The translations under genes were made by a program, and so were the position numbers. The notes under the pieces are model-generated. The model was not told where the DNA came from. It did no database searches and was given only the letters and a program-made list of their open reading frames with translations. This document shows positions 42,235 through 50,040 of a stretch of 50,126 nt of DNA, in pieces. Where the stretch lies: NCBI GenBank assembly GCA_012271135.1, contig JAAXGZ010000109.1, positions 1-50,126 on the forward strand. Direction: 5' to 3'. How positions within the stretch are numbered: position 1 is the first letter of the stretch; each line of letters opens with the position of its first letter. The DNA comes from Caldilineales bacterium (lineage in GTDB: Bacteria > Chloroflexota > Anaerolineae > Caldilineales > Caldilineaceae).

Positions 42235-43101
42235 ATGAAACTGAGCTGCCTGCCGGTGTCGCTGTATGGGGATTTCGTTTCCGGCCACCGTTCCCTGCCG
42301 GACTGGTTTCGCCTTGCAGCGGACCTGGGCCTGGACGGAGCCGATGTCAGCGTAGCTCACTTCGACTGGAACGACCGCGCCGAATTGGACTTCCTGCGCG
42401 CAGTCGCGCAGCAGGCCGGAGTCCGGATCGCGATGGTGGTGACCTACTCCGATTTCACCCTGCCGGATCCAGAGGCCCGGCGGCGGGAACAGTCGGTGGT
42501 CCATGCCCAGATTGAGGCGGCGGCCCGTCTCGAGGCACCATACGTCCGGTTGACGGCCGGCCAGAGCTGGCCCGGTGTCGTCCGGGCCGAGGGCATGGCT
42601 TGGGCGGCCGAAGGCCTAGTGCAGGCGGCCGGCCACGCCAAGCGTCTAGGGGTCACAGCACTGTACGAGAACCACACCCGGGGTTCCGTCTGGCGCTGGA
42701 ACGACTTCAGTCAACCGGCAGATCGGTTCCTGGAGCTGGTCGCGGCAACTGAAGGCAGCGACCTGGAGGTGTTGTTCGATACGGCCAACAACCTGGCTCT
42801 GTGGGACAGTCCGGAGTCGGTACTGGCCCGAGTGCAGAGTAGGGTAGCCGCCGTCCACCTAGCGGACATTGCGCGGCCAGGATCCTTCAAGCCGGTGGTT
42901 CCGGGAACGGGGGCCAGTCCTCACGCCTCGCTCCTCAAGATCCTGCGGGCCGAAGGCTTTGACGGTTGGATTAGCGTGGAGGAAGCCAGCGGGAACGGTC
43001 TTGATGGTTTGGCTGCTGGCTTCAGGCATGCCGACGCAGTCTGGCAGTCCATCGGAGGTGTTCCCCGGAGCAACACGGGGAGTGCCGAACAGCAAGGTTG
43101 A
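42235..43101 (+). CDS. Sugar phosphate isomerase/epimerase, second copy
   Basis: 288 residues from ATG 42235 (MKLSCLPVSLYGDFVSGHRS), 19 bp after the E2 stop. An AP-endonuclease-2-like TIM barrel is suggested by LGLDGADVSVAHFDWND, ALYENHTRG, LEVLFDTANNLALWDS and GWISVEEASGNG, which carry the metal-ligand Glu, Asp and His positions. It is only distantly similar to the protein at 36473. It is last in the catabolic operon, and the TnpB remnant begins right after it. Confidence 0.88.
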   Translation: MKLSCLPVSLYGDFVSGHRSLPDWFRLAADLGLDGADVSVAHFDWNDRAELDFLRAVAQQAGVRIAMVVTYSDFTLPDPEARRREQSVVHAQIEAAARLEAPYVRLTAGQSWPGVVRAEGMAWAAEGLVQAAGHAKRLGVTALYENHTRGSVWRWNDFSQPADRFLELVAATEGSDLEVLFDTANNLALWDSPESVLARVQSRVAAVHLADIARPGSFKPVVPGTGASPHASLLKILRAEGFDGWISVEEASGNGLDGLAAGFRHADAVWQSIGGVPRSNTGSAEQQG

Positions 43102-43139
43102 GTTCGATCCCTGTGCAAAGGGTCGGCGTCTCCCATTCT

Positions 43140-44640
43140 CCAATACCCCCGGTCGACGGCACACCCCGCGGCCTGGTCAAGGCGCACCGGATTGCCCTGT
43201 GTCCCAATGACCGGCAGGCGTCCCTGATGGCCGAGCACGCGGGCTGGGCGCGGGTGGCTTGCAACTGGGCCATCGACCGCTTTGCCGAGGCCTGGTTCAC
43301 CGGCGAGGGCGAGGACCACGAGTGGTTGTCGGACATGGATCTGCGGAAGCAGTTCAATGCCGTCAAGAGGGGCTTGGACCACGGGAACAGGCTCCTGCCC
43401 CGGAACGTGGCCAAGAACGCCATCCTCCACAGGGGCAAGGGGCTGGAGGCCTGGAGCGCCTACAGGAAGGCGCTGAAGGAGGGCAAGCGTCTGCGCCGGG
43501 TCGGCTTTCCGAAGTACCGCAAGCGCGGCCGGCACATGGCCTTCACGCCAACCAACGGGCGCAATACGATCCGGGTGGGGGGATTGTTAAGGGTATCTGC
43601 ACAAAACATCGCACCATCAAAAGCCTTGTTTTGCACCGGCAGAGCCATGCTCCCGTGCCGGTTCCCTGTCTGGGAGCATGCGGAACCCGCAATGGCCGCC
43701 AACGAAGCCGGACCCATTCGAATTCCAAGCCTGTCGGTGTCCGCCGGACACGCCAAGAGGTCCTTGACAGGCCGTTGGCCCCCCAATGTAGCCCAATGTA
43801 TCGACATTATGGGCATTGAACATATGTGCGAATACCCCTGTCAAGGTGGGGGGGAGCCGCGTGCGCTTCGCCGGGGAAATCCTGTCGGCCACCGTCAGCC
43901 TGGAAGCGGACCGCCTTCCAGGTGGACACCGGCGAGCCGGAGCCACCCCAGCGTCCCGGTCCAACCATCAGCGTCGACATGGGCCTCCAGACGCTGGCCA
44001 CGCTGTGGGACGGGGACGAACAGACGGAGATTGAGAACCCGCGTCCCCTGCAGGAGGCGTTGGCCGAACTGCGACACATCGATCAGGCCATTGCCCACTC
44101 CCGCAAGGTGCATGGCACACACCGGACCTCCCACCGTCGGGAAGCCCTGTATGCCCGTGTCTCCCCTCTGCGCAACGACCACCACCGGACCACCACGGCG
44201 AGCGCCAAGCGTGGCGGGACGGTGCAGGTGGAGATCCTACACCTTGCGGGGATGCAGCGCAACCGGAGACTGGGACGCGCTCTCGGCGACGCCGACCTGG
44301 CCGAGTTCGTGCGCCAGCTGGAGTACCAGTGCGCCTGGTACGGGACCGCTTTCGGGAAAGTGGACCGCCGGTACCTGTCCGCGAAGACGTGCAGTGCGTG
44401 CGGGGCCGTGAAGCAGTCGCTGCTGCTGTCGGAGCGCACGTATCGCTGCGTGGCCTGCGGCTTTGCGTGCGACCGGGACGCGAACGCCGCCCGGAACCTC
44501 CAGGCGTTCGACCCGGCGGCCAGATCGGTCGTCGCCGACGCGGAGACCCGTAGGTCGGGCCGACCCACTGGCCTGCCGGGTCCACGAAGCGTCCACCGGA
44601 CAGGCAGTCCGTTTCCGATGTACGCAGGTAAGTTGAGATT
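43140..44640 (+). pseudogene. TnpB-family nuclease of IS605 type, broken by insertion and frameshift
   Basis: The front half reads KAHRIALCPNDRQASLMAEH, then DMDLRKQFNAVKRGLDHGN and GFPKYRKRGRHMAFTP, up to RVGG near 43582. A foreign piece of about 260 bp follows. The gene resumes at 43853 (VRFAGEILSATVSLEADR), needs another shift near 43910, then gives FQVDTGEPEPPQRPGPTISV, DMGLQTLATLWDG, the zinc ribbon TCSACG/CVACG, and CDRDANAARNL with the last RuvC Asp. The Asp after the middle Glu has become Ile (VEILHLAGM). No tnpA is nearby. The frame reads on without a stop into the following lipoprotein fragment. Confidence 0.85.
43584..43844. mobile_element. MITE-like insertion within the TnpB pseudogene
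   Basis: The interrupting segment starts TTGTTAAGGGTATCTGCACA (43584-43603). Its end, read in reverse complement from 43844, is TTGACAGGGGTATTCGCACA, giving imperfect terminal inverted repeats. It is flanked on both sides by GGTGGGGGG (43574-43582 and 43845-43853), which looks like a 9-bp target duplication. Removing the insert and one copy restores the TnpB frame RVGG-SRVRFAGE. An internal inverted repeat CATGCTCCC/GGGAGCATG lies at 43646-43680. No transposase is encoded, so movement would depend on a helper. Confidence 0.65.
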
Positions 44641-44671
44641 GCCATCGGTTCTGGAGACCGGAACACGGACC

Positions 44672-45311
44672 ATGACACACATACGGGTGTTGGCGCTGGG
44701 ACTGGTGGCTCTGATCGCTTTGGTCGGCTGTTCAGGAATCCGGGCACCCGTTGTCCAGGAGGATGCTCCGGCAGCGGTTTCCGCAGACGACCCAACGTCG
44801 GTGAATGTTATCCACATCGGTGCCGCAGTCAGCGAGACTGGCAAGTACTCCCGCGAAGGCCGGGACACGCGTCAGGGATATGGAACCTGGCTGGAGTGGG
44901 TCAACAACGAATACGGCGGCATTGACGTGGCCGACAAGCGATATCGGGTCGAGCTCGTGATGTACGACGACGAGGGGGACCCCGACACGGTTGCCAGGCT
45001 GGTCGAACAGCTCATCAGAGAGGATCGGGTGGACTTTCTGCTGGGGCCCAAGAAGGTGATGATAGACGAGCCCAGCGCCGGTCTGGCTCCCGGCATCTCC
45101 CGGCATATCCCGCACCATCTTTGAGAACATCCGGCGCCTCAACCGGGACATCAACCTGACGGTGCTGATGATCGAGCAGAACGCACGCCAGGGCCTGGAG
45201 GCCAGCCACCGGGGCTATGTGCTGGAACTGGGGCGCAACACCCATCAAGGCAGGGCACGGGATCTGTTGGACAACCCAGAGGTGCGACGGGCATTCCTGG
45301 GCGGTCGCTAA
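44672..45311 (+). pseudogene. Deletion fusion: front of branched-chain amino acid binding protein joined to back of LivF
   Basis: ATG 44672 opens MTHIRVLALGLVALIALVGC, a lipoprotein signal with Cys20. The start of a family-6 (Liv/urea) binding protein follows: IGAAVSETGKYSREGRDTRQ, GYGTWLEWVNNEYGGIDV and VDFLLGP. Without a break at about 45047 it continues KKVMIDEPSAGLAPGISR, which is Walker B of LivF. Next come TIFENIRRLNRDINLTVLMI, EQNARQGLEASHRGYVLELG and DNPEVRRAFLGGR, ending at 45311, after a 1-base shift caused by a 10-bp duplication (45091-45110). The missing middle would include livH, livM, livG and most of livF. Confidence 0.85.
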
Positions 45312-45465
45312 GCAGCAGCAGTGTGTGCACTTGCGGCCATGCCGTCGTCCTGCAGGCCGCGGGTATGGAATGTCAGGACCGCCCGTTTGACCCATCCGAT
45401 GCCCAAGACACCTGATTGCTGGTTCTGTGGTCGATGGGTTTCAATGCGCCACAACTCGCTCGGAA

Positions 45466-45888
45466 TCAGCCGTTTGACCAGGGATTGACAACATCCAATC
45501 CACATCCCTCAAAGCCGTTCGTGTCTCTTGTCGCCACTGCCGCACCTCGACTGCGGGCAATCGCCGCAATCTGGCAATCGGCTTGACTGATGGGACGTCC
45601 GGCAGCCCTGCGCCTAGCGGCAATTGCGGCGTAGGCCTGAGCCGCCTCGCTGTCGAAGGGCAGGATACGTTTGGCGAAGAACACACCGAAGGTCCGCTCG
45701 GCAGCAACGAGCAGGCCACGCTGTCTCTCTCCCTCAGGCAAGATGGCGATGCCTGTTCCAATCTCCGCTTCGGTGACAGCCGTCAGAAACAGCGTGTCCG
45801 TGAGTTGATTGTCCAGCCACGCCAGGACTTCAGGATTGGGGTGTCCTTTCATCAGTTCGGACACGACGTTGGTATCGAGAACGAACAT
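45466..45888 (-). CDS. PIN-domain toxin, VapC/FitB type
   Basis: About 140 residues from ATG 45888 (MFVLDTNVVSELMKGHPN). The four acidic PIN positions are visible: Asp in FVLDTN, Glu in VTEAEIGTG, Asp in SQADCQIAA and Asp in ATRDTNGFEG. It is an Mg-dependent ribonuclease toxin. It lies 10 bp downstream of the FitA/VapB-like antitoxin gene in the same direction. Length and motif order match FitB/VapC. Confidence 0.92.
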   Translation of the reverse strand: MFVLDTNVVSELMKGHPNPEVLAWLDNQLTDTLFLTAVTEAEIGTGIAILPEGERQRGLLVAAERTFGVFFAKRILPFDSEAAQAYAAIAARRRAAGRPISQADCQIAAIARSRGAAVATRDTNGFEGCGLDVVNPWSNG

Positions 45889-45898
45889 GGTGCCGGCC

Positions 45899-46144
45899 TC
45901 AATCGAACTGGGGAGGCTCGCGCATGGGTTCCCTGGGTGGAATCTCAAGCTCCACATCCCCAAAAGGCTTGAACAGTTCGTGTATCGCCGTGCCCAGATT
46001 CCTGACCGGCACGGCATCTTCATCAAGTGCTGTGCGCAGGATGTCGCGGGCTTCCTGTTCCATGGAGCGGTCGTTCTCAGCAGCCCGAATACGCAATCGC
46101 CGCTTCAGTCCTTCATCCAGATTGCGAACAGTGATACTGGCCAT
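45899..46144 (-). CDS. FitA/VapB-type antitoxin
   Basis: 81 residues. The N-terminal ribbon-helix-helix MASITVRNLDEGLKRRLRIR, followed by AAENDRSMEQEARDILRTAL, is the standard FitA/Arc-like DNA-binding domain. The C-terminal tail (AIHELFKPFGDVELEIPPRE) would bind the PIN toxin. It is encoded first, as in fitAB, and probably represses its own promoter at the repeats 46168-46194. Confidence 0.9.
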   Translation of the reverse strand: MASITVRNLDEGLKRRLRIRAAENDRSMEQEARDILRTALDEDAVPVRNLGTAIHELFKPFGDVELEIPPREPMREPPQFD

Positions 46145-46167
46145 AACGCATGCTCCATTGGTACTGT

Positions 46168-46194
46168 CACGTTAATCACGTTAATATTAAGTGA
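46168..46194. promoter_or_regulatory. Operator-like repeats upstream of the FitA/VapB antitoxin
   Basis: CACGTTAAT occurs twice head to tail (46168-46176, 46177-46185). The second copy also forms an imperfect dyad with ATTAAGTGA (46186-46194). It lies 24-50 bp upstream of the antitoxin ATG (46144), in AT-rich DNA that suits a promoter. Antitoxins of this class bind such inverted repeats to repress their own operon. Confidence 0.55.
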
Positions 46195-46580
46195 TTGCAA
46201 TGCAATTGCCAAACTGATATTGCCTCAGTGCCGTTGGTTCGGTACGAACCGGTCGTCGGCCTCTCTGATTATTGGTAGAGCCCGACTCATTTGCATGAGT
46301 CCATGGCACTCGCCATCGAAGACAGGGAGTGAAACTTCCCCGCCTCCGTCTTCTGCCTCTGGGGACGGTGTTACCCGCGGCTCAAAGCACCCGCCCAGTC
46401 TCCGGCCGGTTGGTTCCGATGGGGATGTACGCGTCCCGCGCAGCGGAGCAGGTCGTGTCGGCAACCTGGCAGGTGGCGGTTCAGGGTCGTCCCGCGGCAA
46501 CTGCCCCAGTTGAATGACGCGTCACGGGAGAGGCTTGCCACCTGTCAGCCCGGGACCATTGCTGCTGGATGCATAGACGG
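46195..46580. other. 386-bp stretch without a supported gene
   Basis: The minus strand holds a 91-codon open frame (46225-46500) downstream of the RDD gene. Its second half (SLPVFDGECHGLMQMSRALP) looks protein-like, but its first half is typical of GC-rich chance frames. It has no ribosome-binding site and no recognised family, so I do not call it a gene. Confidence 0.3.
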
Positions 46581-47039
46581 CTACTGCAACACGACCTGGG
46601 AAACCACCAGTCGATCGGTGGCGGATCGATGCCGCGTTTCGTCGCTCAGCATGAAGAACAACTCGACAATGAACAGAATGCCCGTGCTTAGCATGAAGGC
46701 CTTGACGACGGCCCGGATGATCATCATGCCCAAGCCAAATGATGGGTTGCCTTCCTTCTGGGTGTGGACTACGACCAGTCCAGCAACTGCCTTGCCGATT
46801 GTTCGTCCCTGCGTTGCCAACGCAACCCAGGCAACAACCCAGAACAAGAAAACAACCACGCCGAAGCTCAAGACGGGATTGGTAGACGGCCCGTTGAAAC
46901 CTATAGAGAGCAAACGAAGCGCGATCAGAGTCAGGGGGATCCCGCCAATACACTGATCTACGAGCCAAGCCGCTGCGCGTCTCATGGGTGTTGCAGGTTG
47001 AACAGCCGACGTTTCCGGGGATAGTGGTTCTCCGATCAT
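46581..47039 (-). CDS. RDD-family membrane protein
   Basis: About 152 residues from ATG 47039, with GAGGAG 6 nt upstream (ATG 47057 is less likely). The defining Arg and Asp lie in MRRAAAWLVDQCIGGIPLTL, and the last Asp in RHRSATDRLVVSQVVLQ. Three TM stretches are predicted, including VLSFGVVVFLFWVVAWVALA. The conserved TQGRTIGKAVAGLVVV is typical of RDD proteins. Their functions vary (ion transport and stress roles have been proposed); none can be assigned here. Confidence 0.88.
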   Translation of the reverse strand: MIGEPLSPETSAVQPATPMRRAAAWLVDQCIGGIPLTLIALRLLSIGFNGPSTNPVLSFGVVVFLFWVVAWVALATQGRTIGKAVAGLVVVHTQKEGNPSFGLGMMIIRAVVKAFMLSTGILFIVELFFMLSDETRHRSATDRLVVSQVVLQ

Positions 47040-47309
47040 TTTTTCTCCTCGGTACACGCTCGGTACCAGGAGGTGTGGTCACAAGGCATCAAGAGGCCAT
47101 TGGTCCTACAGACAATCATCACGCAACGATTCAGCCATTGTGTTAATAGTCAAGCTTCGTTGGTTGTAGACACGAGGTTCTGCTGTGAAGGGATCGGTTC
47201 CCGGATCACTGCGTCCAAAATGAGGAACAACGTGCGCATGGCCGAGACCAGCGCTGGCCTAGTCCGGGAATTCCGCTTCATGTTCGAATACCCCCGTCGC
47301 TCATCCGGG

Positions 47310-47400
47310 AGGTTACGCCTAACCGTGCTGATGATCGAGCAGAACGCGCGCCGGAGTCTGGAGGTTGTTCGCCGCGGTTGGGTTTTGGCTCTGGGGTGCT
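47310..47400 (+). pseudogene. LivF fragment, second scrap
   Basis: The plus strand reads LTVLMIEQNARRSLEVVRRG, then WVLALG. It parallels LTVLMIEQNARQGLEASHRG in the fragment at 45150-45240. Only about 26 codons are recognisable, with no Walker motifs. It may be a second relic of the same lost transporter locus. The rest of 47040-47651 shows no supported gene. Confidence 0.6.
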
Positions 47401-47654
47401 CGCCCGCCTGCTGCTTGCCTTGGCCAAAGGTCGCAACTTGGCAGGGAGGCCGCGATTGGCCTCTCGGCAATGCGGCCACCTCTTCTGCTTTCGGTACCAA
47501 TTCACGCCGACCAGGGGTTCGCGGCTCAACCAATCCAAGACATGATTCAGCGCATTGCGCTGTTGATTTATGATTCAGCATTGCTGTTACGGGCCAACAC
47601 CTTTGATGGCCGGTAACGGTCCACGTACCATCCAGATCTGGGAGGACACGAGTG

Positions 47655-49016
47655 ATGAACACCAACAGGTTGACCAGACGATCGTTTCTGAATTTGGCCG
47701 GGACGATGAGTGCGGCCAGCCTGTTGGCCGCCTGTACCTTGCCCACCGCGGCACCGGGCGCCTCCGAAGAGGCGATGGCGGAACCCGTCGTGATTGGATG
47801 GGCCCGTCACGGCAATGAAGTTTCGCAGGCCACCGAGGATACGCTGGCTGGACTGTTCCAGGATGCCAATCCAGGGGTGGAGATTGATGCCCTCGCCTTG
47901 CCTTGGAGCGACTACAACACCAAGATTCCAATCGACATCGCGGGCGGCACGGCGCCGGACACGTTCACCGCACATCCGGCCCTGATGATCAACTCCCACG
48001 CCGCCGGCGGTGCCGCCAACTTGACCGAGCGCATCAACGCTGCCGAGCCGGGCATCAACTACGCCGACATACTCTATCCCGGCGACGCCGAGTTTGACGG
48101 TGACATTTTCGGCCTGCCGCAGAAGTCCTGCACCCATCAGATCCGCTACAACAAGGATCTCTTCGCCGAAATGGGCGTCCCAACCCCCGGAGAGTTGTAT
48201 TGGTCGGGGGGCGCTGATGCCTGGAACTTCAACTCATTTGTTGAAATCGGACAGCAGCTGACCAAGGATCTCGATGGGGACGGCACTCCGGACCAGTACG
48301 CCTACGCCGGCATCGGCGGCACCGGCAATGTTGCCCTGCTGCGCGCCGCCGGTGGCGACATCTTTGACGAGGCCGTAACCAAGTGCTTGGTCAATTCCCC
48401 CGAATCCGTCTCCGGCCTGGAGTACATGCTGAGCCTGATCGAGAAGGAAATCATTCCCTCCCCCGAGTTGATGGTCAACGAACTGGGCATCAACTTCAAC
48501 ACCGGGCGCATGGCCATGGCCGGCGGCACCACCTGTGACAGCGTCCAGGCCCTGCATCCGGACAAGAGACTGCCGTTCGCCTGGGATTTCGTCGTCCTGC
48601 CGGCGGGACCCGGGGGCTTCCGTTGCTGGGGAGACACGGACCAGTCCGTGGTCTCCACGGCCAGCCCGAACCCTGATGAGGCGTTCGACTGGATCGTCTT
48701 CCGCAGCAGCCTCGAGGCCTGGGAACAGGCGTACGACGGCGGCATGAAGCTGGCCTTCACGGATGGCCCCACCCGCTGGTCCACGTTTGATTCGCGCGCG
48801 TTCACGGAACCCCTGGGCGAACTCGACATTCCCATGATCAAGGAAGGCTACCGGCATACGAACCCGGATCCGTTTGTTCCTCGGTCCAAGGATCCCTACC
48901 GGGTGCTGTTCTCGATTTACTCCACCGAGGTCGACAACATGTTGCGCGGCATCAAGACTCCGCAGGAGGCGGCCGACGATGTCTGCGCCCTGATCGACTC
49001 GGAAATCCTGGCCTAG
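47655..49016 (+). CDS. Family-1 extracellular solute-binding lipoprotein (sugar ABC importer)
   Basis: 453 residues from ATG 47655, with GGAGGA 9 nt upstream (GTG 47652 is adjacent). The N-terminus TRRSFLNLAG is a twin-arginine-like signal leading to a lipobox SLLAAC (Cys27). The mature part has LFQDANPGVEIDALALPW, GGTAPDTFTAHPALM and YGLPQ-like FGLPQKSCTHQIRYNKDLFA, typical of CUT1 sugar-binding proteins. It is the first gene of an operon with the permeases at 49090 and 50041. No ATPase is seen before the window ends. Confidence 0.92.
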   Translation: MNTNRLTRRSFLNLAGTMSAASLLAACTLPTAAPGASEEAMAEPVVIGWARHGNEVSQATEDTLAGLFQDANPGVEIDALALPWSDYNTKIPIDIAGGTAPDTFTAHPALMINSHAAGGAANLTERINAAEPGINYADILYPGDAEFDGDIFGLPQKSCTHQIRYNKDLFAEMGVPTPGELYWSGGADAWNFNSFVEIGQQLTKDLDGDGTPDQYAYAGIGGTGNVALLRAAGGDIFDEAVTKCLVNSPESVSGLEYMLSLIEKEIIPSPELMVNELGINFNTGRMAMAGGTTCDSVQALHPDKRLPFAWDFVVLPAGPGGFRCWGDTDQSVVSTASPNPDEAFDWIVFRSSLEAWEQAYDGGMKLAFTDGPTRWSTFDSRAFTEPLGELDIPMIKEGYRHTNPDPFVPRSKDPYRVLFSIYSTEVDNMLRGIKTPQEAADDVCALIDSEILA

Positions 49017-49061
49017 AACAATTGGTTCGCCTGCCCGTCCGAGACAGGCAATCCCTCGCGG

Positions 49062-49090
49062 TCCGGACCCGGCCCCGCGCCGGGTCCGGA
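49062..49090 (+). promoter_or_regulatory. Stem-loop abutting the permease start codon
   Basis: Perfect 12-bp arms TCCGGACCCGGC (49062-49073) and GCCGGGTCCGGA (49079-49090) with a 5-nt loop. The last base of the stem is the A of the permease ATG. No ribosome-binding site is free of the stem. The structure probably limits permease translation relative to the binding protein or protects the upstream mRNA. No T-tract follows. Confidence 0.6.
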
Positions 49091-50001
49091 TGGCGGCCTC
49101 CATCCGCATCTTGAACGGCACAGTCCGCGGGAAGCTCTACTGGCGCAGAACGCTGGAGGGCTACCTTTTCATCTCCCCCTGGATCATCGGCTTCGCGGTC
49201 TTCACGGCCGGCGCGTTGCTGGGATCCTTTGGCATCAGCCTGACGGAATGGAGCATTATCGGCGACCGCCATTGGGTCGGTGCCGGCAACTATGTGAGGT
49301 TGGTGCAGGACCGGTTCTTCTGGACTTCCCTGAAGGTCACGTTCCTCTACCTGTTGAACGTGCCGATGAATCTTGTCCTGGGGCTTCTGCTGGCACTGTT
49401 GCTGAATCAGAAGATCCGGGGGCTGGGCGTGTTCCGCACGGTCTTCTTTCTTCCCTCCGTTACGGCCGGGGTGGCCGTGTCCCTGCTTTGGCTGTGGATA
49501 TTCAATCCCCGCTTTGGGGTCATCAACGTTCTGCTGTCGAAGATTGGCATCCAGGGACCGATGTGGCTGGGCAGCGAAACCTGGGCCATGCCCGCCCTGA
49601 TCATCATGAGTGTTTGGGGTGTGGGCGGAAGCATGCTCATTTACCTGGCGGCCTTGCAGGGCATTCCCACCGCCCTCTACGAGGCGGCCACCATCGACGG
49701 GGCCAGCCATCTGCGCAAGTTCGTATACATCACGATCCCGATGATCAGCCCTGTCCTGCTGCTGAACCTGATCATAGGCGTGATCGGCTCCTTCCAGGTC
49801 TTCACACAGGCCTTCATCATGACCAGCGGGGGCCCCAACTACGCCACGCTTTTCTATGTGCTTTACCTGTACCAGCACGCCTTCCAGTGGTTCAACATGG
49901 GCTATGCCTCGGCTCTGGCCTGGATCCTCTTTGTCGTGATCCTTGTCTGTACTTTCCTGATCCTAAAAATGTCGCGGGACTGGGTCTACTATGAGGACTG
50001 A
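49090..50001 (+). CDS. Sugar ABC importer permease, MalF/UgpA type
   Basis: 303 residues, six TM segments. The start is LEGYLFISPWIIGFAVFTAG, a usual CUT1 opening. The coupling loop ALYEAATIDGASHLRKFVYI, followed by TIPMISPVLL, is the ATPase contact. SGGPNYATLFYVLYLYQHAF is the conserved end region. ATG 49090 is taken as the start, although it directly follows the hairpin. It forms the pore with the truncated permease at 50041. Confidence 0.92.
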   Translation: MAASIRILNGTVRGKLYWRRTLEGYLFISPWIIGFAVFTAGALLGSFGISLTEWSIIGDRHWVGAGNYVRLVQDRFFWTSLKVTFLYLLNVPMNLVLGLLLALLLNQKIRGLGVFRTVFFLPSVTAGVAVSLLWLWIFNPRFGVINVLLSKIGIQGPMWLGSETWAMPALIIMSVWGVGGSMLIYLAALQGIPTALYEAATIDGASHLRKFVYITIPMISPVLLLNLIIGVIGSFQVFTQAFIMTSGGPNYATLFYVLYLYQHAFQWFNMGYASALAWILFVVILVCTFLILKMSRDWVYYED

Positions 50002-50040
50002 ACCGACTCGCAATCGGACGCGTACCGGAGTACTGGCGGC

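Noticed and set aside
37685..42236. Long antisense open frames under the ThDP, E1 and E2 genes
   Set aside because: They are shadows caused by high third-position GC in the plus-strand genes, rich in Arg, Gly, His and Gln, with no domains.
46225..46500. A 91-codon minus-strand frame between the FitA gene and the RDD gene
   Set aside because: The second half looks protein-like, but there is no ribosome-binding site, the first half resembles chance GC-rich sequence, and no family is recognised.
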